Positions 42,846-52,385 are shown, numbered from the stretch's first letter. The stretch: 64,000 nt of DNA from Bacteroidota bacterium (GCA_020444275.1 JAHLLG010000002.1:979991-1043990), one strand, 5' to 3'. Notes: generated by a model from the letters alone, not told the origin. Numbers and translations are program-made.

Positions 42846-43271
42846 TTATTCGTTGTTAGCACGATTAATCAAACGATCTTTAATATTCATTTTTTTAGGA
42901 AAAGATAATTGGTTTTTCTGTACAGCATTTATCGCTTTTTCAAGTTCATCATAGATATTCGACTTAAATATGCACGACTTAAAACCTGCCCCTATTAATT
43001 CATCTAAATAAGCTTTATCTGAGTAGTTTGTGACAGCTATAAAACTCAAGTCACTTTGTTCCCAAATTGCTTTTTTTACTGCATCTATGCCATTCATATT
43101 AGGCATTTTAATATCCATAATGATAATATCAGCATCGCTTTTGTTATTTATCCTTAAAAATTCAACTCCATCAGATGCCATATGAATAACTTCATGCTGA
43201 AGAATATTTTCTAAATAAAACTTCACTCCTTCTCTAAATGTCTTATTATCATCAACTACAATAAATTTCAT
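42846..43271 (-). CDS. stand-alone REC domain response regulator
   Basis: A 141-residue receiver domain with a short tail: KFIVVDDNKTFREGV (acidic pair), ADIIIMDIKMPNMNGIDAV (phospho-Asp), FIAVTNYSD (switch Thr) and SCIFKSNIYDELEKAI (Lys). There is no output domain, only ~20 extra basic residues (KKMNIKDRLINRANNE). It may act like a phosphate shuttle or CheY-like output. It resembles in sequence the receiver of the NarL-type protein at 43717-44367 (shared LEKAI/NN-FP endings), which suggests origin by loss of an HTH. It lies 77 bases upstream of cheW. Confidence 0.9.
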   Translation of the reverse strand: MKFIVVDDNKTFREGVKFYLENILQHEVIHMASDGVEFLRINNKSDADIIIMDIKMPNMNGIDAVKKAIWEQSDLSFIAVTNYSDKAYLDELIGAGFKSCIFKSNIYDELEKAINAVQKNQLSFPKKMNIKDRLINRANNE

Positions 43272-43317
43272 ATGCTAATAATTAGCTCATTATTTTTACA
43301 TATTGATTATATGTATA

Positions 43318-43548
43318 TTAATTACAACAGAATTCATTAATTTTTGAATTAATTCCGGATTGTAACAATCGTTCATGATCTATTGGATTCATTATCAAAT
43401 CTGTTATTGTCAGCTCTTTCGTGTAATTAGATAAAGCAAATACATGGATAAGGTTGGTTTCACCTAAGAAGTATTCGATTATACTTAATTTAAAGGTTGT
43501 ATGGTAGTTACTATCTCTCATGAGTTTTAGAAAGTGTTTCTTGCGCAA
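43318..43548 (-). CDS. small uncharacterised protein (possible gene)
   Basis: A 76-residue reading frame in the 445-base space between two response-regulator genes and in the same direction. It contains mixed hydrophobic and polar stretches (TFKLSIIEYFLGETNLIHVF, ALSNYTKELTITDLIMNPID) without a signal or known motif. A Met at residue 11 (position 43518) is an alternative start. Composition looks protein-like and no better gene occupies the gap, but I recognise nothing, so it could be spurious. Confidence 0.4.
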   Translation of the reverse strand: MRKKHFLKLMRDSNYHTTFKLSIIEYFLGETNLIHVFALSNYTKELTITDLIMNPIDHERLLQSGINSKINEFCCN

Positions 43549-43716
43549 ATATCCAACAACCCTGAGCTAATTTAAAGGGGGAAAAACACGAAATAAATGG
43601 GGTAAAAACCCTAATTTGTTTTGGTGTATTTAAACTATAAATGTATGTTAAAACTTATGCTACTTCGATTACAAATAACTTTTGAATAAACCTGAAAAGT
43701 AAGCCTGTTCTATCAA

Positions 43717-44367
43717 TTAAACTTGAATCAAATGATTTTTTATGGCAAACATAACCAGGTGAGCAGAATTTTTTGTGCCTGTTTTAGCTAACAGATTTGT
43801 GCGGTGATTGTCTATTGTTTTTGGACTAAGATTTAATTTATCTGCAATTTCAATGTTAGTAAACCCCTTACATATTAATTGTAAAACTTCTGACTCACGC
43901 TTAGATATAGATAGATTAGAATTATTTAATGATGCTGTGCCTGATTTACCGATCTTAAAAATCAGAGTTCTTAGAATTTCTTGCGGAAAGTAATTCTCAT
44001 TATTATTGATAGCTCTTATCGCTTTTTCCAGCTCTTCTTTTCCTGATTTTTTCTGAACAAAACCATGCACTCCTGCCTGGATAGCCTTGTAATAATAAAT
44101 ATGATCGCTATAGCTTGATAATGTTAATATTTTTACGTTTGGCATTTTTTTTAACGCTTTTTCTGCTGCTTCAATTCCATCCATTTCAGGCATTGATATA
44201 TCCATTAGAATTACGTCAGGCGCTTGTTTATCAAGTATTTTCAATAACTCCATACCCGAACAAGCCTCATCTATAACCAGAAATCCTTCAATTTGAGAAA
44301 TAACAGATTTTAGTCCATCACGAAAAATAGCATGATCATCAACAATTATAATTCTAGTTGTATCCAT
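43717..44367 (-). CDS. NarL/FixJ family response regulator
   Basis: A 216-residue two-domain regulator. REC: RIIIVDDHAIFRDGL, VILMDISMPEMDGIEAA (phospho-Asp), ILTLSSYSDH and FVQKKSGKEELEKAI (Lys). LuxR-type HTH: LSISKRESEVLQLICKGFTN, then EIADKLNLSPKTIDNHRTNL and KTGTKNSAHLV. It follows its presumed partner kinase (44371-46929) by 3 bases, so they form a two-component pair. Targets are unknown. Confidence 0.93.
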   Translation of the reverse strand: MDTTRIIIVDDHAIFRDGLKSVISQIEGFLVIDEACSGMELLKILDKQAPDVILMDISMPEMDGIEAAEKALKKMPNVKILTLSSYSDHIYYYKAIQAGVHGFVQKKSGKEELEKAIRAINNNENYFPQEILRTLIFKIGKSGTASLNNSNLSISKRESEVLQLICKGFTNIEIADKLNLSPKTIDNHRTNLLAKTGTKNSAHLVMFAIKNHLIQV

Positions 44368-44370
44368 ATA

Positions 44371-46929
44371 TTAATTTGTTAAAGGAATCATAACTTCTAC
44401 ATAAATTCCTTCATTTACTTTGCTTTCTATTTTAATTTCACCGTTTAAGGCGTTAACTCTGTTTTTAATATTAAACATACCCATTCCATTCTTTCTATGT
44501 AAGATTTTTTCAGTATCGAAACCAATTCCATAATCCCTATACATCATAAAAACAAAGTTACGTTTAAAATAATATTTAATAACAATACTTTTAGTTTTTG
44601 CATACTTAATGGAGTTATTTATTAATTCTGTTGTAATACGATAAAGCGCTATTTCAGAGTTTTCATCAAATCTATTATCTGAATCAAAACCTAAACCGAT
44701 ATTTATATTCTTTAAATCTGAAACTTTAGTAACAAAAGATTCTACAGCTGCTTTTAGACCAAAATTCTGAAGTATATGGGGGCTTATATTATTTGAAATC
44801 TCATTAATACTGGTTATTGCTTCATTTATAGTACTACTAATCTTTTCTATAAGTTCTCTTTTTAACGATTCTTTTGAAGTTCCTGTTAATGATTGTATAT
44901 ACAATTTAATTGCAGACATTACCGGAGAAATGCCATCGTGTAAATCTTTTGCTATTCGGCTTCTTTCCCTCTCTTCTGCATTAATCATTGCATATAATAC
45001 CTTTTGTTGCATTTTAACCTTATCGGAAATATCGGAAATAATACCTTCCACTAATGTATCATCTCCGGATTTATAGACATTAAATATTTTATCACTAAAC
45101 CAATGAATTTTATTATGATTATCATATATCCTATACTCCAATTTGTAACTTTTACCTATCTCGATGTTTTTAAAAAACTCCATTATTTTTGGTTTATCAT
45201 CAGGATGTATAGCCTTAAACCATTTTTGAGCATCATTTTTCAAATTATCAGGATCAAATCCTAAAATTTCTCTTACTTTAGAAGACCAATACAATGCACC
45301 ATTATTTACAGAATATATATATGTAATTTCGGGAGAATGTTCTGTTAACCTTCTATATTTCTCTTCACTTTCGTGTAGTTTGCGTTCAGCTTTTTTTCGC
45401 TCTGTGATATCTCTTGCAATACATAATAAATACATGTCACTGTTCAACTCAATTCTATTTAAACTTACATCTGCATCAAAACAATCATTATTTAACTGCA
45501 TGTGTTTCCATTCAAATGATATTTTATCGCCAGAAAATGCTGCATTTATATTTTCAAAACCGAGTTTTTGTGATTTCTCCCCATTAGATTGATATTCAGG
45601 TGACAAATCAATAGGAGTTTTCCCAAGTATTTGTTTTTTTGTACCTTGAAACAGTTCCTGTGCCTTATTATTACATTCAATTATATAACCATTCTTATCT
45701 ATTATTAATAACGAATCATTGGCAGTATTAAATATGGTTTCGTATTTATACATTGAAGCTTTAAGGTTTTCCGCCATTTTATTTAATGATGTAGCCAACA
45801 ATCCAATTTCATCTTTCTGGCTGATATTAATGCGAGTACTTAAATCGCCTGAGGCAATTTTCTCGGCGAATTCGACACCCATATTTAGAACTTTTGTTAA
45901 TGATTTACTTACCTGCGCATTAACAATAATAAATATTATGATGCCTAAAATAATTGCAATGATTATAGCATTTCGTATCTGATTAATTATGCCTAGTAGC
46001 TCATCTTCATATATTGAAACAGAAATATATGATTCTATAGGCTCAATATATTGGAAATACTGAAACTTATTTTCACCTTCCCATAAATAATGCGTTTTAC
46101 CAACCGATTTATTTGAATTTATTATTTGCTGAAAAAATTCGGCATTATAAAAATTTTCACCTTCTTGTGTCGGGTGAATTATAAAATTTCCTTTTTTATC
46201 AATTAAAAATGGGTAACCTGATTCAAAATATTTTTTAGTTTTAAATAGGGTTTTTAGTCGTGGTAAATCCAATTCTTTTAAACCTACATATAAAATTGCC
46301 TGTACAGTATCATTAATAATTATAGGTTGGTAAGCAGTAAGGTAGTAATCATGCACAACATAAGCTCTTCCACGATAAATATTCCCTGATTCTATGGTTT
46401 GTATTACAGGTGAACTATTTGGAATAAATGTGTTAACGGCTCTCTCTCCGTTTTCGTTTAATACGTTTGTTGAAATTCTTAAATAACCATCGGGTATTTT
46501 TTGAAAAATTGTGGCTGTAGCACCGGTAAAATGTTGTATTTTATCAACTATGTTGTAATTATGATACACATCCTGATCTCCAATTCTCATATTATGAATT
46601 GTAATTTCGTGAGTTGATTTAGATATTTGATTTATGGCTATAACATCTATTTTTTTTTCACCAATTGTTGGTGTTCCATTATTCTTCAGAACTTCTTGGG
46701 CTATTTTCAAAGCATAATCAACTTTTGTTTGTCTTTCCTCCAACTGAATGCTAATCGTATTAGCTAAATCATTTACCTGTTCAAACATTCTTAAATCGGT
46801 ATCTCTGACTATTTTTGTTTTCTGCCTATTAATGGTATAAATGCCTAATAAAGAGATAATAATTATCATAATTAAACTCATGATCAAGTTGATTCGCAAC
46901 CCAATTTTCATGTTATATAAAAATCTCAT
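44371..46929 (-). CDS. Cache-HAMP-PAS-PAS sensor histidine kinase (HisKA_3 / NarX type)
   Basis: An 852-residue kinase. The N-terminal ~390 residues are two membrane helices, a Cache sensor (~40-300; GYPFLIDKKGNFIIHPTQEG) and HAMP (SGDLSTRINISQKDEIGLLA). These are collinear with, and very similar to, the MCP at 40221-42254. Two PAS domains follow (~395-510, ending LCIARDITERKKAERKL; ~520-640, ending GIISDISDKVKMQQKV). HisKA_3 has RSRIAKDLHDGISPVMSAIK (phospho-His), and the NarX-like HATPase shows INNSIKYAKTKSI, YRDYGIGFD and GMGMFNIKNRVNALNG. The partner is the adjacent NarL-type regulator. The shared sensor suggests kinase and chemoreceptor read the same ligand class. Confidence 0.94.
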   Translation of the reverse strand: MRFLYNMKIGLRINLIMSLIMIIIISLLGIYTINRQKTKIVRDTDLRMFEQVNDLANTISIQLEERQTKVDYALKIAQEVLKNNGTPTIGEKKIDVIAINQISKSTHEITIHNMRIGDQDVYHNYNIVDKIQHFTGATATIFQKIPDGYLRISTNVLNENGERAVNTFIPNSSPVIQTIESGNIYRGRAYVVHDYYLTAYQPIIINDTVQAILYVGLKELDLPRLKTLFKTKKYFESGYPFLIDKKGNFIIHPTQEGENFYNAEFFQQIINSNKSVGKTHYLWEGENKFQYFQYIEPIESYISVSIYEDELLGIINQIRNAIIIAIILGIIIFIIVNAQVSKSLTKVLNMGVEFAEKIASGDLSTRINISQKDEIGLLATSLNKMAENLKASMYKYETIFNTANDSLLIIDKNGYIIECNNKAQELFQGTKKQILGKTPIDLSPEYQSNGEKSQKLGFENINAAFSGDKISFEWKHMQLNNDCFDADVSLNRIELNSDMYLLCIARDITERKKAERKLHESEEKYRRLTEHSPEITYIYSVNNGALYWSSKVREILGFDPDNLKNDAQKWFKAIHPDDKPKIMEFFKNIEIGKSYKLEYRIYDNHNKIHWFSDKIFNVYKSGDDTLVEGIISDISDKVKMQQKVLYAMINAEERERSRIAKDLHDGISPVMSAIKLYIQSLTGTSKESLKRELIEKISSTINEAITSINEISNNISPHILQNFGLKAAVESFVTKVSDLKNINIGLGFDSDNRFDENSEIALYRITTELINNSIKYAKTKSIVIKYYFKRNFVFMMYRDYGIGFDTEKILHRKNGMGMFNIKNRVNALNGEIKIESKVNEGIYVEVMIPLTN

Positions 46930-47091
46930 AACTCTTGTTTAATGAAAGATGAAACACTTAGAATTTATAACTGGCGTAAGGTTTAATTTTTATCTCCAAA
47001 TATAAGCTTGCATTAAGAATATATGGTATCAAGTAAAATTCTTGTTTATCATAAATCTTTAACAAGGTCTATTATGCTTTCACGTTATATG

Positions 47092-47099
47092 CAAAAATA
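47092..47099 (-). promoter_or_regulatory. candidate -7 element upstream of the Cache kinase operon
   Basis: The minus strand reads TATTTTTG (TAnnTTTG), 162 bases before the kinase start. No -33 TTTG is found at 19-21 bases, so this is weak. Confidence 0.28.
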
Positions 47100-47226
47100 A
47101 TTAACACCTACACTAGCCTAATTGTTCTAATTCTTAATTAATTGTTTATAATGATTGAATAAATACCAAGGAATGTTGCAACAAATATAGTTCAAATTTC
47201 AAGGATAAATTCCTCTATTAGCATGT

Positions 47227-47257
47227 AAAAAAATAAAAAAACCGGGACAGAACCCGG
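47227..47257 (-). terminator. strong intrinsic terminator of the small membrane protein gene
   Basis: A GC-only 5-bp stem (47242-47246 with 47253-47257) and a 6-nt loop are followed on the minus strand by a long T-rich tract (47241-47227). It lies 25 bases after the stop of 47283-47645. Confidence 0.82.
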
Positions 47258-47282
47258 CAGGAAAGACCATTTAACTAATAAA

Positions 47283-47645
47283 TTAGTCTCTTTTTGCTTT
47301 AAAAACCACACTAGTTATTAATTCAATTAAAAAACCATAAATTATTCCCATTACAACGGTACTTATAAACATTGCCGAGGCACTAAAATCAGGAACTTCT
47401 GCCAATAATCCGCTAAACGCCATAGGTAAAGAAAATAGCAAGCCTAATAAAATACCATGAAGTGCCCAATGAATTTTTAAACTGCTTATACCAATAGCAA
47501 AACCAATTAAAATTCTACTAACCACAATTTGTAGTTTAATGGCATTAGGGATTTCATGTCCACCGCTTGTTGCAAACGCTAAACATACAAATCCAAATAA
47601 AATACCTGCAAGTGTTGCAATAATAATTCGTTTAGTTTTATTCAT
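47283..47645 (-). CDS. small four-helix membrane protein of unknown function
   Basis: A 120-residue very hydrophobic protein with about four predicted membrane helices (~8-27, 38-57, 62-82, 90-113). Glycines sit within the helices (GILFGFVCLAFATSGG, LLGLLFSLPMAFSGLL). The start is basic (MNKTKR) and the tail is charged (KAKRD). I do not recognise the family. It is transcribed alone, with a terminator after it and ~210 bases of AT-rich DNA before it that is shared with a divergent lipoprotein gene. Confidence 0.75.
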   Translation of the reverse strand: MNKTKRIIIATLAGILFGFVCLAFATSGGHEIPNAIKLQIVVSRILIGFAIGISSLKIHWALHGILLGLLFSLPMAFSGLLAEVPDFSASAMFISTVVMGIIYGFLIELITSVVFKAKRD

Positions 47646-47854
47646 AATTATAAGTAATTAGATTAATTAAAAGCCCAAATTAGAAAAAATAGTTTTTGGA
47701 TTCAAGTATTCATTTCAATTGTATTTATAACTTAACAGTTTTCAAATAACTTAACATATTATTATCTTTAAATAATAAATTGATTTTGATTGTTATAGTG
47801 GTTTTTATAATTTGCTTCATTATATCAACTTACAGTTAATTAAAGTTTAGAACG

Positions 47855-48901
47855 ATGAGAAACAGAATTATTCATGTAATTTTTATAGCGGTCGGGATCG
47901 TAATTTTTACAGGCTGTTATCACGACTATCTAGTTATACATTCTGAATACAAATCGCCTGTTATTGCGAACGATTCGAGTAAAATATTCTTTTTCCATTT
48001 TTTGGAAGTAGGTCAGCCTCCGAAAGGCATAAGTAGATTTCCTGATGGAGGGACTTATAAAGATATTTATCGAAATATCAGTTTGTACAGTTTTGATATT
48101 AAAAACAATGTGTTAAATAAAATTCATGACTTTGGTAATATTCCATTTTTAAGTCTTGAACATATTTCAGTCCAGAAAGATAATATTGTTTTTAGCCTTA
48201 GTCCGTTAATGGGATGGAATTGGGTAAAATCTCATAAATCGGATAGTACTTACAATAAAATATATAATAAGTATGCCGGATTTTACAAATATGATTTTGA
48301 TAATAAATCATTGAATCGGTTTGTTAACGAAGGGTTTTATCCTGAACTCTCTCAAAATGAAAACCAGATTATTTATTTGAAAAGAGACACAAACCAAATT
48401 ACTATTTGGCATTTAGATATAAAAAAAGACATCAACCAGAAAATCATTACATTAGCTTCTGATTCGCCTTTTAATCTAATTAAATGGCATGATGAATACG
48501 TTATGAATTATAAATACAATAAAAGCATTTACGAGTATAACCTGAAAAACAAAACATCCCATAAAATTGATTATGATGTAAATTTTTATCCTTCGAAAAT
48601 TCCTATAAAAAAAGTAAAAAAGCTTACAACAAATATATCCTATAAAGAATGGGGGTTTGATCTGGAAAAATACTGGAATAAAAACGCTAAAATTCTTATT
48701 CGCGATATTATTGAATTAAATGGCAATCTAAATTATCGCAAAGCAATCTTACAATCTATATCTCATAACCTTTCAAAAAAAGATATCGAGAATATTCTAC
48801 AAAAAATGGATAAATATCAAAATTCGTTGGAAGGACTTGAAAAAACCGAATATAAACTATACTCAAAAGAAACTAAAGCATTGTTAAAATCATATTTATA
48901 G
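47855..48901 (+). CDS. lipoprotein of unknown function, beta-propeller-like
   Basis: A 348-residue protein with a lipoprotein signal (hydrophobic ~5-18, lipobox VIFTGCYH, Cys 21). The body has repeated blade-like segments (SKIFFFHFLEVG, NISLYSFDIKNNVLNKIHDF, QNENQIIYLKRDTNQITIWH). They are reminiscent of WD/TolB-type propellers but too irregular to assign. The last ~90 residues are helical (YRKAILQSISHNLSKKDIEN). It should be membrane-anchored on the periplasmic side. The YdeI-family gene starts immediately after its stop codon, so they form an operon. Confidence 0.75.
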   Translation: MRNRIIHVIFIAVGIVIFTGCYHDYLVIHSEYKSPVIANDSSKIFFFHFLEVGQPPKGISRFPDGGTYKDIYRNISLYSFDIKNNVLNKIHDFGNIPFLSLEHISVQKDNIVFSLSPLMGWNWVKSHKSDSTYNKIYNKYAGFYKYDFDNKSLNRFVNEGFYPELSQNENQIIYLKRDTNQITIWHLDIKKDINQKIITLASDSPFNLIKWHDEYVMNYKYNKSIYEYNLKNKTSHKIDYDVNFYPSKIPIKKVKKLTTNISYKEWGFDLEKYWNKNAKILIRDIIELNGNLNYRKAILQSISHNLSKKDIENILQKMDKYQNSLEGLEKTEYKLYSKETKALLKSYL

Positions 48902-49468
48902 ATGGAAACAATCCACTGCAAAAACCGGGATGAGTGGAGATCATGGTTAGCACAAAACCACAAAAGCTCAGATGGGATCTGGTTAATTTATTACAAAAAA
49001 CACACTAAAAAAGAGACCGTGGTTTATAACGAAGCCGTTGAAGAAGCCCTGTGTTTTGGTTGGATAGACAGTCTAATTAAACGCATTGATGATCAAACGT
49101 ATATGCAAAAATATACACCACGAAAGAAAAATAGCAAATGGTCGCTGGTAAATAAAAAAAGAGTTGAGAAATTAATTGACCAAGGGAAGATGACCAAAGC
49201 AGGAATGCAAGAAGTTGAACTTGCCAGGAAAAACGGAACATGGGATAAAGCGTATTCAGCTAAAAGAGAAGTTAAAGTACCTGATTTTTTCAAAGAAGAA
49301 CTTCAAAAAAACAAGCAAGCATATACTAATTTCTACAATTTTGCGCAATCATACCAAAACCAATATTTAGGTTGGATACTATCTGCTAAAAGAGATGAAA
49401 CTAAACAGAAACGAATACAGATTGTAATTCAACGATGTGCCAATAATCAAAAACCCGGAATGGTATAA
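48902..49468 (+). CDS. YdeI/OmpD-associated family protein
   Basis: A 188-residue cytoplasmic protein of the YdeI family. Hallmarks are EWRSWLAQNHKSSDGIWLIY, EAVEEALCFGWIDSLIKRID, YTPRKKNSKWSLVNKKRVEK and a C-terminal region (FYNFAQSYQNQYLGWILSAK). It has been linked with tolerance to antimicrobial peptides or bacteriocins in some bacteria, but its biochemistry is undetermined. Its ATG directly follows the TAG of the upstream lipoprotein, so the two are co-transcribed. Confidence 0.9.
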   Translation: METIHCKNRDEWRSWLAQNHKSSDGIWLIYYKKHTKKETVVYNEAVEEALCFGWIDSLIKRIDDQTYMQKYTPRKKNSKWSLVNKKRVEKLIDQGKMTKAGMQEVELARKNGTWDKAYSAKREVKVPDFFKEELQKNKQAYTNFYNFAQSYQNQYLGWILSAKRDETKQKRIQIVIQRCANNQKPGMV

Positions 49469-49663
49469 TTATTCTTCGAAATGCAAACATAAATCTGAAA
49501 GGATTTCTAAATATTACTCTCCTAATACAATATACCAATTTGTAAATTTCTATACTTAGATCAATGCATAAGTTACATGGCTTAAGTAAAATGGTTATTC
49601 TCTTTTGAAACATACGTGCAAAATCCTGAAACATAACTGCAAACAGATGTTGCAACTAGCATT

Positions 49664-49671
49664 TACTTTTG
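49664..49671 (+). promoter_or_regulatory. candidate -7 element of the beta-helix protein gene
   Basis: TACTTTTG matches TAnnTTTG and lies 36 bases before the ATG at 49708, in a 239-base gap. A -33 TTTG at the right distance is not seen. Apart from this element I see nothing notable in the gap. Confidence 0.4.
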
Positions 49672-49707
49672 TTGCATATATTATTGATTAACCAAAAACC
49701 AAAAATT

Positions 49708-51096
49708 ATGAAAAAGAGTTTAATTATTTTTAGTTGTTTAGTTTTTATGTTTTTATTAGGTAATATAACTACCTATGCTCAATTTGGAAATATTAAAAAA
49801 GCTGTAAAGAAAGAAGTAAAAAAAGCTAATCCACTTACAGAAGAAGAGAAAAAAGCTGATGATCAAACAACACAACAAGAAACTAATGAAGAGGTAAAAG
49901 AACAACCTGAAATTAAGCCGGAAGGTAAAATTATTTATGTTTCGAACTCAGGCAGCAACAGAAACCCCGGAACAAAAGAAGCACCAATAAAGAATTTAGA
50001 TAAAGCCATCCAGGTAGCTAATGAATATGATAAAATATATGTTCAGGAAGGAACATACTCAGGAACATTTGATGTAGGATATTTTGAAATTACTAAACCT
50101 CTTGAACTTTATGGTGGTTACAATTCGGATTTTACACAAAGAGACCCGATGAATACTCCTTCGGTAATTCAAACTATTAAGGATAAAGCAACATCATCTA
50201 AGCAAAGTATTATTATGATTAGCGAAACACATGATGTTGTAATTGATGGTTTCGTTATTGACATGGGAAAACATAATAATTATGATAATAAAGCACCCGA
50301 AGGCGTTGAAACAGGTTATTTAACGTTAACCAATACTGGCGGTACTCCAAAGCGATCAGCTATAAAAATTGTAGGTAATAATGTTAAAATACAAAATAAC
50401 ACATTTGCCAATATAAGTTATGGCGGTGTATTTATTATGCAACGAATGAATATGGAAGGTAAAATTCTTATTGATAATAATGTTTTTGTAAATGTTGCAC
50501 AGGCCGGAATCGAATGTAACCCACTAAGAGGACCGGGAGAAATAAGAGATATTGAAATATCAAACAATACATTTGCCTTTATGTATGGTACAACATTTTT
50601 AAACGATAACTTAGGATGTGCGGTTTGGTTAAAAGGAAAAGCCAATTATAATGTACATCATAACATCTTTTCATACGCATCGGATGCTGCACTTCGATAT
50701 TTAGATTATAGCGAATCAACATTAAAACTTGATTATAACCTGTTTATGAATAACAGAAAAAATGATATTCATACAAGCATATACAATAAAAGAGTTTTTA
50801 TAACAGTAGAAGAATTTGAAGATGTTGATTTTGTTTCAAGCTTACAAGGTAATAAACGAATGACAAAAAAACTACCGCTAAACGAAGCATACACCAGCGA
50901 GTTTATTACCATGGCTGCTGAAGTTTCCATGGAATATGACCCGAGTACAGATTGGAACCAGGTTCGTTCAATTCTTGGATTACCGCAACAAGCATCGGGA
51001 ACAGCTACCATTTCATTTTTTGCAAACCGATATCCATGGCAGGAAAGTGTAAAACTGTTTGGAGCAGTATCGGAATTTGGAGCTCAAAAACCTTAA
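49708..51096 (+). CDS. secreted right-handed parallel beta-helix protein
   Basis: A protein of ~462 residues. Starting at ATG 49708 gives a clean signal peptide (MKKSLIIFSCLVFMFLLGN, ending TYAQ); the longer reading from 49669 adds 13 unlikely residues. A basic/Glu-rich linker (~25-80) precedes a pectate-lyase-like beta-helix (~85-350). The helix begins IIYVSNSGSNRNPGTKEAP and shows repeating coils (DVVIDGFVIDMG, NVKIQNNTFANISYGGVFIM, LIDNNVFVNVAQAGIEC, DIEISNNTFAFM). This fold binds or cleaves polysaccharides, but no catalytic residues are identifiable. No sorting domain is present. A terminator follows. Confidence 0.85.
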   Translation: MKKSLIIFSCLVFMFLLGNITTYAQFGNIKKAVKKEVKKANPLTEEEKKADDQTTQQETNEEVKEQPEIKPEGKIIYVSNSGSNRNPGTKEAPIKNLDKAIQVANEYDKIYVQEGTYSGTFDVGYFEITKPLELYGGYNSDFTQRDPMNTPSVIQTIKDKATSSKQSIIMISETHDVVIDGFVIDMGKHNNYDNKAPEGVETGYLTLTNTGGTPKRSAIKIVGNNVKIQNNTFANISYGGVFIMQRMNMEGKILIDNNVFVNVAQAGIECNPLRGPGEIRDIEISNNTFAFMYGTTFLNDNLGCAVWLKGKANYNVHHNIFSYASDAALRYLDYSESTLKLDYNLFMNNRKNDIHTSIYNKRVFITVEEFEDVDFVSSLQGNKRMTKKLPLNEAYTSEFITMAAEVSMEYDPSTDWNQVRSILGLPQQASGTATISFFANRYPWQESVKLFGAVSEFGAQKP

Positions 51097-51120
51097 GAAC
51101 TAGAACAAATAAAAAATAAA

Positions 51121-51148
51121 AAAACCGGGAAATAATCATCCCGGTTTT
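51121..51148. terminator. bidirectional terminator between beta-helix and phytase genes
   Basis: A perfect 10-bp stem (51121-51130 with 51139-51148) with an 8-nt loop, A-rich on the left and T-rich on the right. It lies between two convergent genes, 24 bases from each stop. Confidence 0.85.
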
Positions 51149-51172
51149 GTTTTATTCAAAAAGTTTTGATCA

Positions 51173-52321
51173 TTACTTTATAAATTGTTCAACCTTTTCC
51201 CATGAAACATACTTGAAATTCTGTCGTTGAATAGAATCACCTTTAAAATTAAACCCATCTTGCAGAACCATGATTCCTTTTGGGTATTTTTCACTTAATG
51301 GCACATTTACAATCTCTAAACCGTCTGTTTCCACAACACCATCAATTTCTCCATCATCAATAACGAAGCTAAACAGATATTGGTCAGGCTCACCGATTTT
51401 GAAAACCGGATACGAAAAATTTCCCTGGCTTGATGCAATTAAATAATCTGCGCTATCGGTTTTGTATAAAGCCAACCCTTCAATATCAGACGAAATAAAC
51501 GAACGATCGGTTGGATTACTCCCGTCAACCCAGTCGGTATTAAACGCATATTCCGGTTCTGCCTTTACCTTTAAAATACCTTCTTCTTCAACACCAATAT
51601 AAAGTATTCCTTTTTCATCATCTGCTACCATTCCTTCGGGGCGACTACTTACATTAAAAGTACGCACTAGTTCTGAATTAATCTTATCATCCTTACTTGT
51701 TATTCGCCATTGTTCAACCCCTGCTCCTTCACCGTTTAAGAATACATAGAAATCGTTGGTAATACTGCTTTTATACATGCAAATTCCATAAACCAAATCA
51801 ACATCTGACTTTATATTACAGATAGTATCTGATAAAGAAATCGTTTCCTTATCGATGTAATATAATGTTATGGTATTCAAAGTACAATTACTTGCTGCAA
51901 CTAACACAACTTCTTTTCCATTGTAGTCAAATCCATCTCGCAAATCAATATTATTCATACATCCGGATTGGATATACTGTAGTTCTTTTCCATTAAGATC
52001 GTATACGTGTATTCCACCTTTTTTATTGGTACCTAAGATTAAACTTTTAGAAGGCTCTTTTTGATTTACCCAAATAGCAGGATCATCAGCAGCATCCGTT
52101 TTTGGCTCACTATCAACTTCGTCAGTTTCTTCATCAGCGATTATTGACTTAGTAAACACATTTTGTTTATCCAATGTGGTTTTTAAGTATACCGAAAAAC
52201 TACTTGAGTCAAGAGTTTCTACATATTTTTCAATAACCTGTTTTGGTCTATTATCTAAATTCGAGCATGAAAAAAATATCGAAAATAATATTCCTGTTGT
52301 AACTAATCTGAGAGCACTCAT
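51173..52321 (-). CDS. beta-propeller 3-phytase lipoprotein
   Basis: A 382-residue lipoprotein (signal, then lipobox SIFFSCSN with lipid Cys 19) with a beta-propeller phytase domain (~75-380). Conserved pieces are KTDAADDPAIWVNQKEPSKS, LILGTNKKGGIHVYDLNGKE, NIDLRDGFDYNGKEVVLVAA, RPEGMVADDEKGILYIGVEE, EGLALYKTD and a closing DGFNFKGD. Calcium ligands are the acidic clusters. It releases phosphate from phytate at the cell surface. It is a single gene between two terminators and could also act on other polyphosphate esters. Confidence 0.9.
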   Translation of the reverse strand: MSALRLVTTGILFSIFFSCSNLDNRPKQVIEKYVETLDSSSFSVYLKTTLDKQNVFTKSIIADEETDEVDSEPKTDAADDPAIWVNQKEPSKSLILGTNKKGGIHVYDLNGKELQYIQSGCMNNIDLRDGFDYNGKEVVLVAASNCTLNTITLYYIDKETISLSDTICNIKSDVDLVYGICMYKSSITNDFYVFLNGEGAGVEQWRITSKDDKINSELVRTFNVSSRPEGMVADDEKGILYIGVEEEGILKVKAEPEYAFNTDWVDGSNPTDRSFISSDIEGLALYKTDSADYLIASSQGNFSYPVFKIGEPDQYLFSFVIDDGEIDGVVETDGLEIVNVPLSEKYPKGIMVLQDGFNFKGDSIQRQNFKYVSWEKVEQFIK

Positions 52322-52385
52322 ATTTAATATTTTGAAAAAGAATTGTAAATGTATAAAAAAAAGTGCAATGTAAAATTAATGTTAA

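Larger units (their letters stand above)
46930..47282. other. 353-base intergenic region
   Basis: This AT-rich gap separates two minus-strand genes. It holds the strong terminator of the small membrane protein gene (47227-47257) and a possible -7 promoter element (47092-47099) for the kinase operon. I see no additional reading frame, RNA gene or repeat in it. The kinase leader would be ~160 bases if that promoter is used. Confidence 0.6.

Noticed and set aside
49401..49655. 84-residue minus-strand frame partly in the gap after the YdeI gene
   Set aside because: It overlaps the YdeI 3' end antisense and its composition (many Phe/Arg/Ile/Cys) does not resemble a real protein.
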